64,000 nt of DNA from Cannabis sativa (Eukaryota; Streptophyta; Magnoliopsida; Rosales; Cannabaceae). Both the position numbers and the translations under genes were made by a program. The notes under the pieces are model-generated. The model worked only from the letters and a program-made list of their open reading frames with translations. It was not told the origin of the DNA and did not search any database. The stretch is taken from contig NW_026870038.1 of the NCBI RefSeq assembly GCF_029168945.1, positions 434,001 through 498,000 of the forward strand, given 5' to 3'. Shown in pieces: positions 39,456 to 52,633 of this stretch; position 1 is the first letter of the stretch, and each line of letters opens with the position of its first letter.

Positions 39456-42400
39456 GACTAATAAACTAAATTAAATTGTTTGACATTTATTTTTTGTTTT
39501 AGAAGTTGTGTTTTCAAGTCCTTTGAAAAAAAAATATATTGTGTTCTCAAGTATAATAAGAGTAGAAAATATTTTTTTGCTTTTTCATTTTTTTAAACAA
39601 GATTATAACTAATTTATTTTTATTAAAAACAAAATTTAGTGAAAAATAATTTCAAAAGCTTAATCAATAAATATATGGTTGTACTATATGTGTTTCTGAA
39701 ATAGCTTTAAACTTGCTCAATCAATGAAAAGTACAAGACCATGGCCAAAAATGGGCTGTCATCTTTAAAGGCCCAACCATATTTACTTTCTCTTACTTTA
39801 GAGGTATGAAATTTATCTTAATTTATTTTATTAAAATAAACAAAACAATATATATTTATTTATTTTCAAGATTTATAATTTATGACTTAAAAAATGTATA
39901 ATATCAATATAGGTATAAATTAATTTACATGTGAATTATACAATATAACAAAAAAAAACATATTAATAATCCTCTTACTAGTATTTAGTCTTCAACCCAA
40001 TACAATTTGCCTAAACTAGAACTCATGAAGGGAAGAAGTGTAGAACCTCAATAAAGTAGGGAGACAAGAACAACTAATACCACCATTTTAGGAGACCATC
40101 CCTACCATTATGAGGGACAAATACATGTATAGACACCATTGATATTAAGGACCACTTAGAAGTGGCATCTTGCAATTGGTTAGCGATATTCTATAAAAAT
40201 TATTACATTAAATTATATGGACCTCTTAACTCATAATTTCGTTAATAATAAATGAGATATTTTTTATGAATTATTTACTGAATGATAAATAATAGAATAA
40301 TTTACACAAAATATTTATGTAATTTTGTAGTTAAATCTACATAATTCACAAGTTTTTATCATTTATGAGCAATTTGTTTACTGAGTACAAAATTCAATAA
40401 ATACAAAAAATGATGAATTTCTCTCAAAGTGATCACTTGATAATTTTGTCGTCATTTGCACAATGATCTCCTTTACTGTTTATAGTATTTCTAATATGCC
40501 ATTTATTTCTTTTGAACTTATCTGAATAATTGCTTATAAAACGTAGATAATTCTCACGATTCATATAATTACTTTACAACGTGTGATAAAATGCATAACT
40601 GCTTAGTAACTGTCATTTGATTTTATCGAATAAATAATTATTTCACTGAGAAGTCTTCTTACACTGTGCTACTCGCAAATAAGTTTAGCAGTCCTTCATG
40701 TGGGTTTCTTAGGTCCATCTCGTATTATAAATATCTTATGTAGTGACTCATCTTGCCTTCTTATATCTTGTATTTTCTTTTGTAATGTGTATGTTCTATA
40801 CTTCGTTATTTCTAAAATGATTGTAATATATACTATTTTGATCTCGCTCGTTTTCTATTTAATAATTAATATTTTAACTCACATTTGATCATTCCTTAAA
40901 GTAACACTTAAATATAAGTGTAAATATTAATTTTCGAGACGCTTTAAATACCATATTCACTTCCCTCAGGTGCATTCTCTTTTAATTTTGAGCTCTTGTT
41001 CACGTGTTGTGACTATATTTGTTGTTCGAAATATGAGCATTAGAGGACCCGATATTTAAATGCATCAATGGTAATATGACTTTTTGGAGGGTGCTAGACA
41101 CCACAGATACCTTTTAGTTATTCTCAACGTATAAAATAGAATCTCTATATAAGAATACTCTATTAAAGAATAACTCTAATTTATTATAAAAAAAAATTAT
41201 GCCTCAATTTAGTTCAGTTATAACTAAGAATAACCTTTAAATTACAATTAGTTATATATTATCTAAGTCTCGTATTAAGAAAATATACATTTATACAAGA
41301 ATAATCATATTTTAATAAAATATATTTAGTTTATAACTTTATTAATAATTTTATTTTAAGTTATAATACATGTATAAATATTATATTTATTCAAAAATAA
41401 TTTTATTATGATATAGTATTAAGAATTTTATTTGTCATTATTGTTAAATTTGACACTTTATAGTATTTCTCTCAATTAAAATATAATATATACTTAAGTG
41501 TATTAATAGATAGAGATTGTAGAGTATATATTTATACATAATTTACTGTATTTGTATTGGACCTTAATTTTCTTTTTCTATGAATGAAATTCTTGAGTTT
41601 CTCTTTAAAATAAAAGTTATAGATATTTTCAAATAGGTATCACATTATATTTAATTGTATAATTGAGATTAATGTAATTTGAATATACAAATTAAAATTA
41701 TGTGTCAAAAAAAAGTTTTTGTGAGTGTGAATGAGTTCAATATTAGATTTATTTATTTTGTGAGTGTGAAAGTGTTTAAGGTGATTTTCATGGCTTTATA
41801 TAAATCTTAAAATATATACTATATATACATATGTTACTTTTTTTAATGTTTGGAATGAAACATGATGTTTTTGTTAAACAACTAAATTTGATACAAGTGA
41901 GATTCACCAACTTGGAACAACAATATAATTCTTTAGCAATATTTAAATCCAACAAAATCTTGATGAATCAAAAATTGTTACTTTAATGTTTTAATGTAGG
42001 AAATTAAACATGCCATTTTAATATATTGTTGTTTGTCTTAACTCTTAAATCCAACTTAATACTTTGTTGTTTACTTAATACCTATATAGTAAATTAATTT
42101 GAAAATATACATTTCCATCAATTTTGGTAAATATTTCTCTCTCTCTTTTTTTTTTTTTTTTCTTTTCACAACAAATATATAAATATGTTTTATATTTAAA
42201 TATATTCTATCAATAAAAAATATTCATCAAAATTAGTGAAAAGATACAATTTGAGCTAACTTATGATGTATATTTTTTAATTAAACAACATTTTAAATGG
42301 TTTTTTAAAAAAGGCAACATTTTAAAACTTAAATAGTCAACATGGTACTAAATTACTTCAAACTCCCTTTTAATATATAAAATTTTAAAACCCATAATTA

Positions 42401-43458
42401 TTATATTAATTACAATAAATTTTACTCTAATTAGGATGTGATGTCCAACAATACAAGAATTTATAGGCTTATCCATTATGGTAAACTAGACAAAGAAGAT
42501 TGAAATTTTAAATAAATATTTTTGTTTATTACAAAATTGATGAGAAAAGAAACTTTCATAAAGAAAGATTGTGAACAATGACATCTTAAATTTTAAGTAC
42601 ATTTGGCTTAATTATGTGCATTTTGTATACAATGTGAACTTTGGAATAAATTTATAGGAAAATAACAAATTAAATTAAAATAACATCATTGTGAAAAAAA
42701 ATCATCTATACTATAGTTTTACTCTTATAAAAACAAGTAGTACGTTTTTTTTTTCTCTTTGGATTAATGGCATTGTTCTCATTGAGAAATTTCTTATATC
42801 TTAAGAAAGTTATTTTGTTTTTTATTTAAAAAATTATATATTTTTTAATTTTATAGGATAAGGATTTTGTAATTTAAGGCCATGTGAGAGTAATTATTTA
42901 CAAAATACAAAGCACACAATCATTACTTGTATCTAATTTGAAATTGAATTAATCAAAATGAAATGAATTTTTAAGAAAATATATACATTTTTTTTATGAT
43001 AAACTTTGTAATTTTGATTTTTAGTTTTTGAATTGTGATAACCAAATTAAATAGTCTATAATATAAAGGAATTATAAGACCATATTTAAAGTGGTCTCAT
43101 TATAATATAAAGTCAATAATTGCCTCCTTATATTTATTTTGCCTGATAAATAAATAAATAAATAAATAAAATGATTATTAAAAATAAAAATAAAAAGTCA
43201 ATAATTGATGGTTGTTTGTGGCAGACGCGGATAAGACATTGAAAATGGCGTGGTGTGACTTTGGCATTATTATAAGTCTTGCTTCGTTTTTTTCTTCTTT
43301 ATTTTACTTTTCATTCATTACTAGAAAGATAATCACTACTACTAACCTATACATTTATATAACATATTAAAACATAAAACTTAAAATTATCCCAAAATAG
43401 ACACATTTCTAAACCAGCCTTCGTAGGTTGTAGAGAGGACAAAATTGGGCTTAGGCCA

Positions 43459-45922
43459 CAAGAGGGTGAGCATCGATCGGTTTGGTCGATTTTTTTCTAT
43501 ATAAAAATCCAAAATTCGGTTTTCGGCTTAGATTGGTGCAATCTGAAAACTGACCGACCAATCCAGAACCTATATTAAAACCGACCATTTGAACCTCGGT
43601 TTAGTCGGTTTAAACCACCCAAACCGAACTTTTTTTTTAAAAAAAAATAATAATAATCTAATTTATGTTGGAAATTATTTTACCAGGATCTTAGATCTAC
43701 TCACAAGTATGTTTATTAACATCCTAAATAAGAACTTTCTAAAACGATAAATTAAACACATATAAAGTTTAAGAAACCTTACATTGGGTGCAGCGGAATT
43801 AAATGACTCCTTCCGTTCAGATCTCTAACCCTTGAATCCTTTCTGTAGCAGAGTATTATCAAGATCTGAACCTGGATCTCTTTCTCTGAATCCTTGATGC
43901 TGAATCTCCTTTGCTGATGATCTTTCTTCACGATATTCCTCACTATGATTGAGGTATTGCTTGATGTGTGTGGGCACTACTCTAATCACTAAAGTAATTT
44001 CGAAATTCAAAGGAAGAAGCAAGAGAGAGAGTGGCGGCTAGAGAAGAGAGAGTGGAGGCTTAGGTTTTTCTGATTCAGAAAGTGTAATTTTCCTGAAGCC
44101 TTCACTATCTATTTATAGCATTCCACTAGGGTTAGATTTGAATTATATGGCATTAAAATAATGAAAAAATCAACTTAAAATACCTATAAAGATGGCCGGC
44201 CATGGCTTAGTGGACTGGGCCTTGCTTTTTGCAATTTTGCAATTTTAACACCTTTAGTATCTGATTTTCTCAAAAATGTCAATTTCCTAATTCAATCATT
44301 TAAATGCCAATTCTAACTATTTAATAACTATAAATAATTATTAAATAATATTGTCATTTATCATATTTATTAATTGAACCATACAAAGTATCATAATTAA
44401 CAAATATGCCCCTATTAACTCTTTCTTTACAATTTCGCCCTTACTTAGTGAAAATTTCACAAATAGACATAGTCTAATTCGTGAATTATAATTGATTAAT
44501 CAAAACTAATTACATGAGTCTTACAAACAATATTATCTCAACTAGTGGGGGGACCATGGGTCTATATAACCGAGCTTCCAATAAGTAGATCAAGAATTTA
44601 GCACTAAAATTCACTAACTTATTAATTCTTCGTTGAATCCACGCATAGAACTTAGAATTGCACTCTCAGTATATAGAATGCTCTATATGTTCCACCATAT
44701 AGACACATCATTAGTTATCCATTGTTATAATCCTAATGTGATCAATGATCCTCTATATGAATGATCTACACAGTAAAGGGATTAAATTACCGTAACACCC
44801 TACTATGTATTTTATCCGTAAAACACTTGACCCCGTATAAATGATATTTCAGCTTATGTGAAATGAGATCTCCACCATTTATTTTCGTTTGGTCAAGCTC
44901 GAAGGAAATCATCCTTTGCTTACTATTCGCCAGGTAGAAGCTATAGATTCCATGTTTATGCTAGCGCTCCCACTCAATTGCACTACCGTGTTCCCAAAAT
45001 GTACGTATCACCCTGACCTAAAAGTAGGCTTAACTAACAAATCAAAGAACACGAATAACCTTTCAAGATTGAGCCTAATCATAACAAGATTAAGATCATT
45101 TGATCTAGGATCAACTTGGCGATATTGACTTGAATAGATTTTACGGTAAGTTTAATTAAATCTAAATCAAAGTTCAATATCGGTCCCTTCCGATGCATAC
45201 TCCATGCCTCCAACCTGAGCTTTACTTTAACCAATGTTCTGGAAAGAACATAGTATTTCTCCAAATACAAGTAAACTCTTGTTGTAGATTATCATATCAG
45301 TAAAACCCTGTGTCTGATAAATCTAGGAAACTTTATTCACATAGTCATGTTTACTTTCCAATGTGATGACAGCACAATAAACATGATCAAGTATGTGAAA
45401 AGGGTTTAAGATGAATTTATAAATCAATTAGACAAGCAATTGATAAAGTGAGCCAAAACATACACAAATGAATGAAAAATACTTCTGTTTCTTTATTGAT
45501 GTTGAATAAAATAGATTACATTGAGATGGAGTTTTATTTAGGGCATAAAACCTAACAATTTATTCTATAAATATATTATTTTACATTTTACAACTACAAA
45601 CATACAAATTAATTGTTCAAAAACTAATTATTTTATTCTTTTAACTTTAATATTAATAAAAAAATTATAGTATTTTTTTATATTATTAGTAACTATAATA
45701 CATGAAAAAAAAAACTTAATAAACTAATATATATGTATAATGGTCGGTTTCGGTTTTTTCGGTCGGTTTATTACCAAAAAAAAAAAAAAACCGACCGTTT
45801 AATGGCGGTTTTTTCAATTTTCAGTTTCGTCGGTTTCGGTTCTAACGGTGTTCGGTAAGTCGGTTTGAACGATTTTTTCGATTTTCTCGGATTTTATGCT
45901 CACCCCTAATGCAAGAGGGTGA
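43459..45922. mobile_element. CGGTTT-rich inverted element split by a solo LTR
   Basis: Both ends carry arms rich in CGGTTT/AAACCG in opposite orientation. They start GGGTGAGCAT on the left and finish ATGCTCACCCC on the right, a terminal inverted repeat. An 11-bp direct repeat, CAAGAGGGTGA, lies at 43459-43469 and 45912-45922; its first 8 bp would fit a hAT-type duplication. Removing the LTR leaves about 570 bp with no ORF. Exact ends are ambiguous because the direct repeat overlaps the inverted repeat. Confidence 0.6.
43666..45557 (-). mobile_element. Solo LTR, probably copia-type (1892 bp)
   Basis: The segment is flanked by the 5-bp duplication ATTTA at 43661-43665 and 45558-45562. On the minus strand it begins TGTTAGGTTTTATGCCC and ends ATTTCCAACA, giving TG...CA ends. 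A TATA box, CTATAAATAG, is on the minus strand at about 44107-44116. No second copy, primer site or coding domain is present. It is therefore a solo LTR left by recombination between the two LTRs of a former full element. The length is at the large end for copia elements. Confidence 0.82.
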
Positions 45923-45961
45923 TCAAATAAAATTAGATTTGACTATCTCTCGTTAATCTTA

Positions 45962-46920
45962 TCGCACATTTACTATACAATATTTGAATAAATTAATAGA
46001 AAATATAACAAAATAAATAAAGAATAATCAGAATTAATATTTGTAATATGTTGTTTAATAAAATTGTTTGGAAATAGAATACTAATCATTTAACTTGTTT
46101 AGTTTATTAAGAAACGTAATCGAAATGCTTGAATTGAAAAAATTGTTATTTTGAGTTAAACTATAGTATGTGTTAGTTATTTTGTAAAGATATATTTTAA
46201 AGGACAAAATTGTCATTATATATTTAATATTAAAAAATAAATAAAAATCATTACATTTATAGCACGTTTACTACACAATATTCAAAATCATAATAAAGTA
46301 ATAGAATAAATGAAGAATAATCCAAAACAATATTTGTAATATGTTGTTTACTAAAATTGATTAGAAATGAAATGATAGTGATTTATCTTGTTTATTTTAT
46401 GTGGAAACGTAACTGGAATGCTTAAATTAACTAAATTACCCTTCTGAGTTAAATTGTTTACTTTATCAGGAAACGTAATCAAAATGCTTAAATTGACTAA
46501 TTACCCTTTTGAGTTAAATTATAGTATATGGTAGTTATTTTTTAAGATATATTTTAAAGGATAAAACTGTCATTATAAATTTAATATTAAAAAATAAAAT
46601 AAAAATAAATAAAATCCATTACCCTTAATGACATTCCTTAAAAAATTGGTGGGGGAAGTTCTCCATTTATTAAATCTAATAAATTAAATAGACAAATGTA
46701 GGGAATGATTCCTTTCCATTGATTCCCATTGCTTATTAGTAAACATGTCATTGATGTCATTTGTTAAAAAATTAGTGGGGGAAGTATTGCCTTTCTTTTA
46801 TCTCTTATTTAATCAAGTTCTCTCTTTTCCAATTTTAATAAAGTAAGTAACCAAATGTAAATGAATAACTACCTTATCGTTGATTCACATTACTTATTAG
46901 TAAACATGTCATTAATGGTA
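45962..46920. repeat. Diverged tandem repeat block
   Basis: A ~300-bp unit (ACGTTTACTACACAATATT, then TTGTAATATGTTGTTTA, then GGAAACGTAA, then TGTCATTATA) occurs at 45964-46261 and 46262-46628. The second copy carries an internal ~65-bp duplication (GGAAACGTAA.C..AATGCTTAAATT). A second type of unit, starting GACATTCCTTAAAAAATTGGTGGGGGAAGT and ending TTAGTAAACATGTCATT, occurs at about 46629-46751 and 46752-46914. No coding content. Confidence 0.7.
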
Positions 46921-47359
46921 CGATCACAAGACCAAGACCAATAAGCCCAAAACATATGGTCAAGTCATATGTGAATATTATCCATGACCCGACATTGAAC
47001 TCTCAATGATCTGACCCACATCTGAGAGTAAGTCTCGCCACTTACCTAACGGACTAAGAAGTGGTTAGTCAAACTGACCACGAGAATAGCGATCTCCCTC
47101 ATAAAGTGGGAGAAGATTTCTCCCAAAGGAGAACGAGGGATCATTCTTCCATAATTGCCTATAAGAGCCACTCTTAAGCACTGAGAGAGGCAGATCAATG
47201 TCAGTCATCATAACACTTCTCACTTACACTTCATTCTCTCTGAAATTACGTACTAATGATTTCACAGTCAACATAGGTGGTAACATAGTTCAGTCATTCA
47301 TTTTCCTTCACCTTATTACATTATTAACTTGACCATCAGAGTCCCTTCAGTTAGCAACA
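46916..47359 (+). mobile_element. Candidate LTR fragment, gypsy-like
   Basis: This starts TGGTACGATCAC, contains a TATA-like CCTATAAGAGCC near 47157 with a typical short-leader sequence after it, and ends TTAGCAACA followed by a possible primer site (TTCTGGTGTCC). The composition is much less AT-rich than its flanks. No partner LTR or clear duplication was found. Confidence 0.4.
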
Positions 47360-47639
47360 TTCTGGTGTCCCAAGGTTTCTTAGTAACTTTATTATTTTTT
47401 CTACAGCTTGTTGGTGCCTGTATATGATCATATTCAATTGATTGTGGATTTTAGCATCTACATAAACTACTTCAAACCAATGCCAACCAAAAGGTGAAGG
47501 GGTGGGCCATCCTAAAGATAAGATTTCAGAGTTGTGTTAGGCTATTTTTAGTCTATTTGTTGTATCACTGTTTAGAGTTAATTATCTTCTTTGTGTTACT
47601 TTTTGGATAGTTTTACGCCTGTCCTTCCTTTGTTTTCAG

Positions 47640-48130
47640 GTTCACAGAGTTTTAAAATGAAAATTTGTCAACTATTGAAAGAACAAGACAGGATGTAAAT
47701 TGGCAGACTTTTGTGCTGAAAAATTGAAGGCTCGTTGTGGTGAATTATCGCCTCCAGGTAGTCGCGGCGAGATCACTACAAAAATGGGGGATTTTTATCA
47801 CCTACAATCGCCGCAGTGAGACTTATGGTGGTTGCGGCGACGCCTCCGTACGGGACAAGGATATTTTCGTCTTTTCTCAATTTTAAGTGTTAAAACTGCT
47901 TTATAAGAGGAGGATCTCGATTTTTTATGAAAGGCAATCAAAAAAGAACCCTAGAAAAACAAAAGAAGAAGACTCTTGGGGCGAGCATGGAGACCCGATC
48001 GAGTTTCCGACCTAGTTTCTTTCTCTTCTCTTTAATTTCTTTATGTTTTTATCTATCTTTAGTTTATTCATGGGTTTGAATGTTGAAATTATGAACTAAT
48101 TTCCCAATTTAGAGATATGATGAATATTGA
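47640..48130. mobile_element. Retrotransposon/CACTA fragment mix
   Basis: A CACTACAAAAATGGGGG at 47774 looks like a CACTA terminal sequence and is followed by GC-rich CGCCGC motifs in opposing orientation. Further on, TTTATAAGAGGAGGATC and GAACCCTAG resemble an LTR core promoter and leader. Boundaries and class are uncertain. Confidence 0.35.
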
Positions 48131-48269
48131 CTAATTTTATTCCATGCGTTGATGTGATTTGACTATTTCTTCTTTCTTGTTCTTGTGGTTTGTTCATATG
48201 TGCACAACTTTTCAGTTCCAAAATTAACACTTAAATGAATCAACATTCTATCGGTTAGGAAAGTCAGGA

Positions 48270-48850
48270 TTCCATAATTGTAAATCAAGTTCCCAACCAT
48301 CCATATTATTAGATTTCCAAAATAAAAGTTGTAAGAATCATCTTCTTTGAGAAAATTTCACGAGTTAATCAAAGAAATTAATAATATGAACAATAATTCA
48401 TAATTACTCAAGTTTGATCATCCTTGTGATATAAATTAGGTCTATATAGTAAATGACATGTTTGATAAAAACATCTTAATTAATTTCGGTCTATGTCGTA
48501 TATATTTTATATTATATACAACACATTCAATTAGATGTCATATTACATCAGTAATCCAAATCGAGATTGCTTGCACCGAATAACGGGCATTAGTGAACCA
48601 TAAATCATTGATTAAATATTTCATAACTTTAACATATTGTTAGTTATTTTATTCATGGCTAAGTAATTATAATTCTTCGTACAATACAAGTCACAACCTC
48701 ATGAATGAATAAAGAATTTTTCGATATTTATATATAAATTATTCAATATTAGACATTAATAATTTAACATTCAAGCATGTATAAAAATGTTAAACTTTAA
48801 TTTATAAACAGAAATGTCTTTACAGACTTTTTAGGGCATAAACCCTAACA
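48270..48850 (-). mobile_element. LTR remnant related to the solo LTR
   Basis: The right end, TTTTTAGGGCATAAACCCTAACA at 48828-48850, matches the right end of the solo LTR at 43666-45557 (TTTAGGGCATAAAACCTAACA). It is therefore the start of a related LTR on the minus strand. The other end was not found, so this is a partial or diverged copy. Confidence 0.5.
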
Positions 48851-49125
48851 TTCAGCTCTATAAAACACCTATCACTGAAATTCCTGACATAGTCAATGGT
48901 TGGAATTATCTGAAGAGATCAACTAATGGCAAGGCAATGTTACAACATGCAACCAAGAGGAAAGTCCTTAACACATTAAACGTTGGTCATAATAGCTTAA
49001 ACCAGTTCTGAAAGAAAAATGGAGGATATAGATCCTCGCATAACTAATGACCAAACAGCTCTCGGACCCATCGAGGAACTCGAAGAAGTTTTGTTATACT
49101 CAAATTTTGGTTGTGTACCAGAAGC

Positions 49126-49939
49126 TGACACATGTCCCACAAAAGAAATATGAATCAACTCAGAGAATATAATAATGATGTTACATCATTATATGCAATT
49201 AAAATAACTTGTTCCAACTAAGTACAAGTTTGATAGAAATATTTAAACTCGCTGACTGCTTAGTCTTATGCGAGACAGAATAAAACTATTAAACTAAAAT
49301 TGGCGAGACATATGTTTGCCTCGGGATAGACAAAGTAATAAAATGAACAAGACGAGATATCCAAAGACCTCGTGAATCATTGACTCCCATGAGAATAAAG
49401 TGAAATTTATAACACTTAACCGTCTCGCATTTTATAATTTATACAATAAAAAAGTCATCTCACAACATCAATACAAATAAAGGGGTACAACGAGATGAAT
49501 TACTTCTAAACTTAGTGTTTTTCTTCTCAAGACGGACAAGAAGAATAACTCATATTTGCAAGATATAGCATTCCAAGTCAGCATAACCGTCTAAAAGATA
49601 AATACAAGAAGCAGTTGGGTAGATATTAGATATTATCACATGTGTGAATATATGAAACGTGGGGAATGTCCACGTTTCATTAGCAGTTGTAAGTGAATCA
49701 ATCCCAATAAAAATAATTTCCTACCTATATTACTATAAATAGAGGCAAAGTCCATGGGAAAAACGATGACAAAAAGAGAGAGAAAATCTTATTATTTCAA
49801 ATATTGAGATTGTATTTTGTATTTCAAAAAGTATCCCTAATAATAAGGACTCGTGGAGTATGTAGGTTTTAACTACAAAACTACGTAAACTATCTGGTGT
49901 TATTTATTATCATTTAGTTAACGAAAATATGCGTGAACA
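49126..49939 (+). repeat. 5' LTR of a Ty3/gypsy-type element
   Basis: The 814-bp segment starts TGACACATG and ends GCGTGAACA, followed at once by TTTGGTGCTTTCATTGAGAG, a primer-site region typical of plant gypsy elements. A TATA-like TATAAATAG lies near 49733. The head matches the fragment at 15391-15513. No 3' LTR was seen downstream. Confidence 0.65.
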
Positions 49940-50018
49940 GTTTGGTGCTTTCATTGAGAGCCTCGGTGATAAAAATTCACAAAAATTCCTCCTCATAAAC
50001 ACAAATACCTACCCATAT

Positions 50019-51500
50019 TGAATGGTTGATAACAATCAACACGACTGTAATCGTCTTGAGGAAACAACTCATCGTCCTGGCAAAGAACTCTGGGATCTCA
50101 GAGAACCAACACATCCGAAACACCACATTCAGGGAGGAACGATGGCAATTTCAATGCTGCTGGTGATCAAATCCTAGAAAGAAGGAGTGAAGATGCCTAT
50201 GATCCTACCAGATACGTACCATTGATAGAGTTAGAGAACATGAAACTTTGACAACGCTTGGCAGAATCAAACTGACGAAGCGTTGAGTTAGAGCGAGAAG
50301 CCGCAGCAGCCAGAGTTGCATAGGGGACAGTTCCTCAGAACCAACCTGATCCTACTATAAGGAGACCACGAAGAAGATCTCAGGGTTCCAGGACCAGAAG
50401 GCAGGATAATAACTAAGGGAATCCCCCAAATACCCAGGAGGAGCAACCTGGGAATACAAGGGAAGTGCCAATAGATAATCAACCTAACCCAAATAATTCA
50501 AGGAATCAAGAACAACGATGTGATGTTCCACGAACTTCCCATGAATTTGCAACCCAAGAGAATGAACGAACTAAAATGCGAGAATCATCTCGCATGAATG
50601 AAGAGGCGAGGAAAACTTGACTAGGAAACAAGGATTTCCTCGTGATAATGAAAGAAATCCTGGAAACCAACCTAGGTCTAGTGGTCTTCCCTCGAGACAT
50701 CCACAACAGCCTTCGCGTGCGGATAGAGAAAATACGCACACTTACTTAAGTAGGAAACATGTGTCTAATATATTTCAAAGAAGAAGACCACTGCAAAATG
50801 AAGCAAGCTCAAGCACAGAAGAATCGCGATCCCGTGGGCACAGTAGGTCAAGTAGACAAACGTGAGATGGAAGTAGATCTCGGCGTTATTATGCTGACCA
50901 GGAGAGTATAAGTAACTCATGTAGTTACCAATCTGAAAGCTACTCAAAGACCAAGTCCGTAAGAAACTATGAACAAAGGCATCGCGAACCCAATTTACAT
51001 AAGAGATTAAAATGAAGGCAGCCAGACCTTCGAGAGCACTTAAATCGAAATGCACCTGATTTGCGCAATCAGCAACCCGTGGATCTCATTCAATTACGAG
51101 TAATTCAATTAGAGGATAAGTTTAGAAAATATCAAGATGGAGAATATGACAAATTGCCAGGATACGGACTCTGATGAAGAAATCGAGCCATTCCATCCTG
51201 ATATCTTAAATTCATAATTTTAATACTATTATGCGAGTAAGAAATGTTTCAAATAACTTACATTGTATATTATTTCCAACCTCCTTAACAAGAGCCGCGA
51301 GCAGCTGGTTTGATAAATTCCTCACTTATTCCATAACATCCTAGGAACAGTTGTCGAGGGACTTCAAAAAGCAGTTTCAGGCTGCAAGAGACCATCGACT
51401 AGAGGCATCATCTTTGACCAAAATAAAACAACAACCAGGGAAATCTCTTAAAGCGTACTTGGATTTAATTGCTTCATGTCTTCATGGTACAAAATACTGA
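50019..51500 (+). pseudogene. Decayed gypsy gag
   Basis: Fragments in changing frames read like a retrotransposon Gag. An N-terminal part (about 50160-50870) contains [22 protein letters not shown] and an Arg/Pro/Asn-rich linker. A later part (about 51330-51480) reads EQLSRDFKKQFQAARDHRLE and GKSLKAYLDLI, matching the conserved Retrotrans_gag domain. Several stop codons and frameshifts interrupt it, so it is not functional. It follows the LTR and primer region at 49126-49960, the expected order. Pol sequences are absent before 52 kb. Confidence 0.75.
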
Positions 51501-52090
51501 AAGATAATGAGTTGGATTCAAGTTATTAAAGTTTGAACTTCCATCTTGGAGCTCTCGTAGTCAACCTGGGCGCAGGACTAGTGTCCCCTCCTAAGTCGAC
51601 TACTATGACTCGGGTCTACTCAACTTCGTGATGTCATCCTTTTTGCTACATGTGAAACATTAATGTCCACATCACCAAAGAATTTTTTTGGCTTAATAAA
51701 GTTATTTTAGATCCACTCGGTTCTACCAAGGTTTTTAAAATAGGTAAGGGATTGAGAAAATAAATCAAATAGCAATTAATTTACTTCTTGAAGTCAAACC
51801 ATGATCAATTTTTTTGGAGTCATTTAAACATATAGTTGGGATTGACCCAAATATCATCCATCTCCACTTGAATATAGATCCATCTTATCCACTGAGGCAA
51901 CAAAAATGGCACCTTACTTAAAAACACAAACCTATCGTTCTAATTTAAATTTTACATTATCATTCTCATCAATCTAAACCTCATACCAAGTGGTGCATAA
52001 CACTTTTTTATGTGTTAATATCTATTGATCCAACTAAGTGTTTAAAAAATATTACCAGTCAATCGCAAGACAAAATATATAAAGGTATTA
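51500..52090. other. Unassigned tail after gag remnant
   Basis: This is mid-GC grading to AT-rich sequence and may be further decayed internal sequence of the gypsy element. No domain was recognised. Confidence 0.4.
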
Positions 52091-52098
52091 GGCATGCC

Positions 52099-52505
52099 CA
52101 GTGACGAAGCTAGAAATTTAGTTGAGTGAGGGCTTGAATAAATATTAAGTCAAAACTAATAAAAATAATAATAAATGTATCTTTCAAATTTTCATCTTTA
52201 ACAAAATAAAATAATACTATTGACAAAAATAAAATAAAATATTGTCAATGGTATTAATTTATTTTTTAATAAAGTATTATTTTTTTTATTATTTGTATTG
52301 GACTACTTTTAAAATGGGCTTGATTAGAATTAGAGTAGGCTCATGAATCATGATTAAGATATTGAGTGAGGGCTTTTGTGAATTGGACTTTAATAAATTG
52401 AGCAAAGTGAATTAATATATGTATATATCTACATATAAAAAATTTGATGTTTATATTTGAGTGAGGGCTTTAGCCCACATATGGGCTAAAGTCCCTCCGT
52501 CCCTG
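52099..52505. mobile_element. hAT-type MITE (407 bp)
   Basis: The ends CAGTGACGAAG and CTCCGTCCCTG are imperfect inverted repeats. The 8-bp duplication GGCATGCC, itself a palindrome, flanks the element at 52091-52098 and 52506-52513. GAGTGAGGGCTT appears in the same orientation at 52124, 52365 and 52460. No ORF. It lies about 120 bp upstream of the TATA box of the next gene. Confidence 0.85.
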
Positions 52506-52626
52506 GGCATGCCGAGTAACAATACTCAAAAAAAAAAACAAAAGAATTGAGGGGACAAAACAGTAAATACGTGTGAAGCGTTTCGTACACGCGTCACTAG
52601 AAAAGCGTGAGTAGAGAAAATTGCCC

Positions 52627-52633
52627 TATAAAT
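52627..52633 (+). promoter_or_regulatory. TATA box of the coiled-coil gene
   Basis: TATAAAT lies 368 bp upstream of the proposed start codon and is followed by a CT-rich leader. A leader intron is possible, with donor CAG|GTACTT near 52766 and acceptor TTCCAG near 52888. Confidence 0.5.

Larger units (their letters stand above)
37480..43458. other. AT-rich intergenic, 6 kb, no gene seen
   Basis: This is AT-rich sequence with long (ATT)n microsatellites at 38627-38681 and 39381-39453 and a (TAAA)n run near 43146-43170. The 40020-41100 patch is less AT-rich but shows no exon or bounded element. A frame at 39249-39455 is simply the microsatellite read as poly-tyrosine. Confidence 0.55.
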
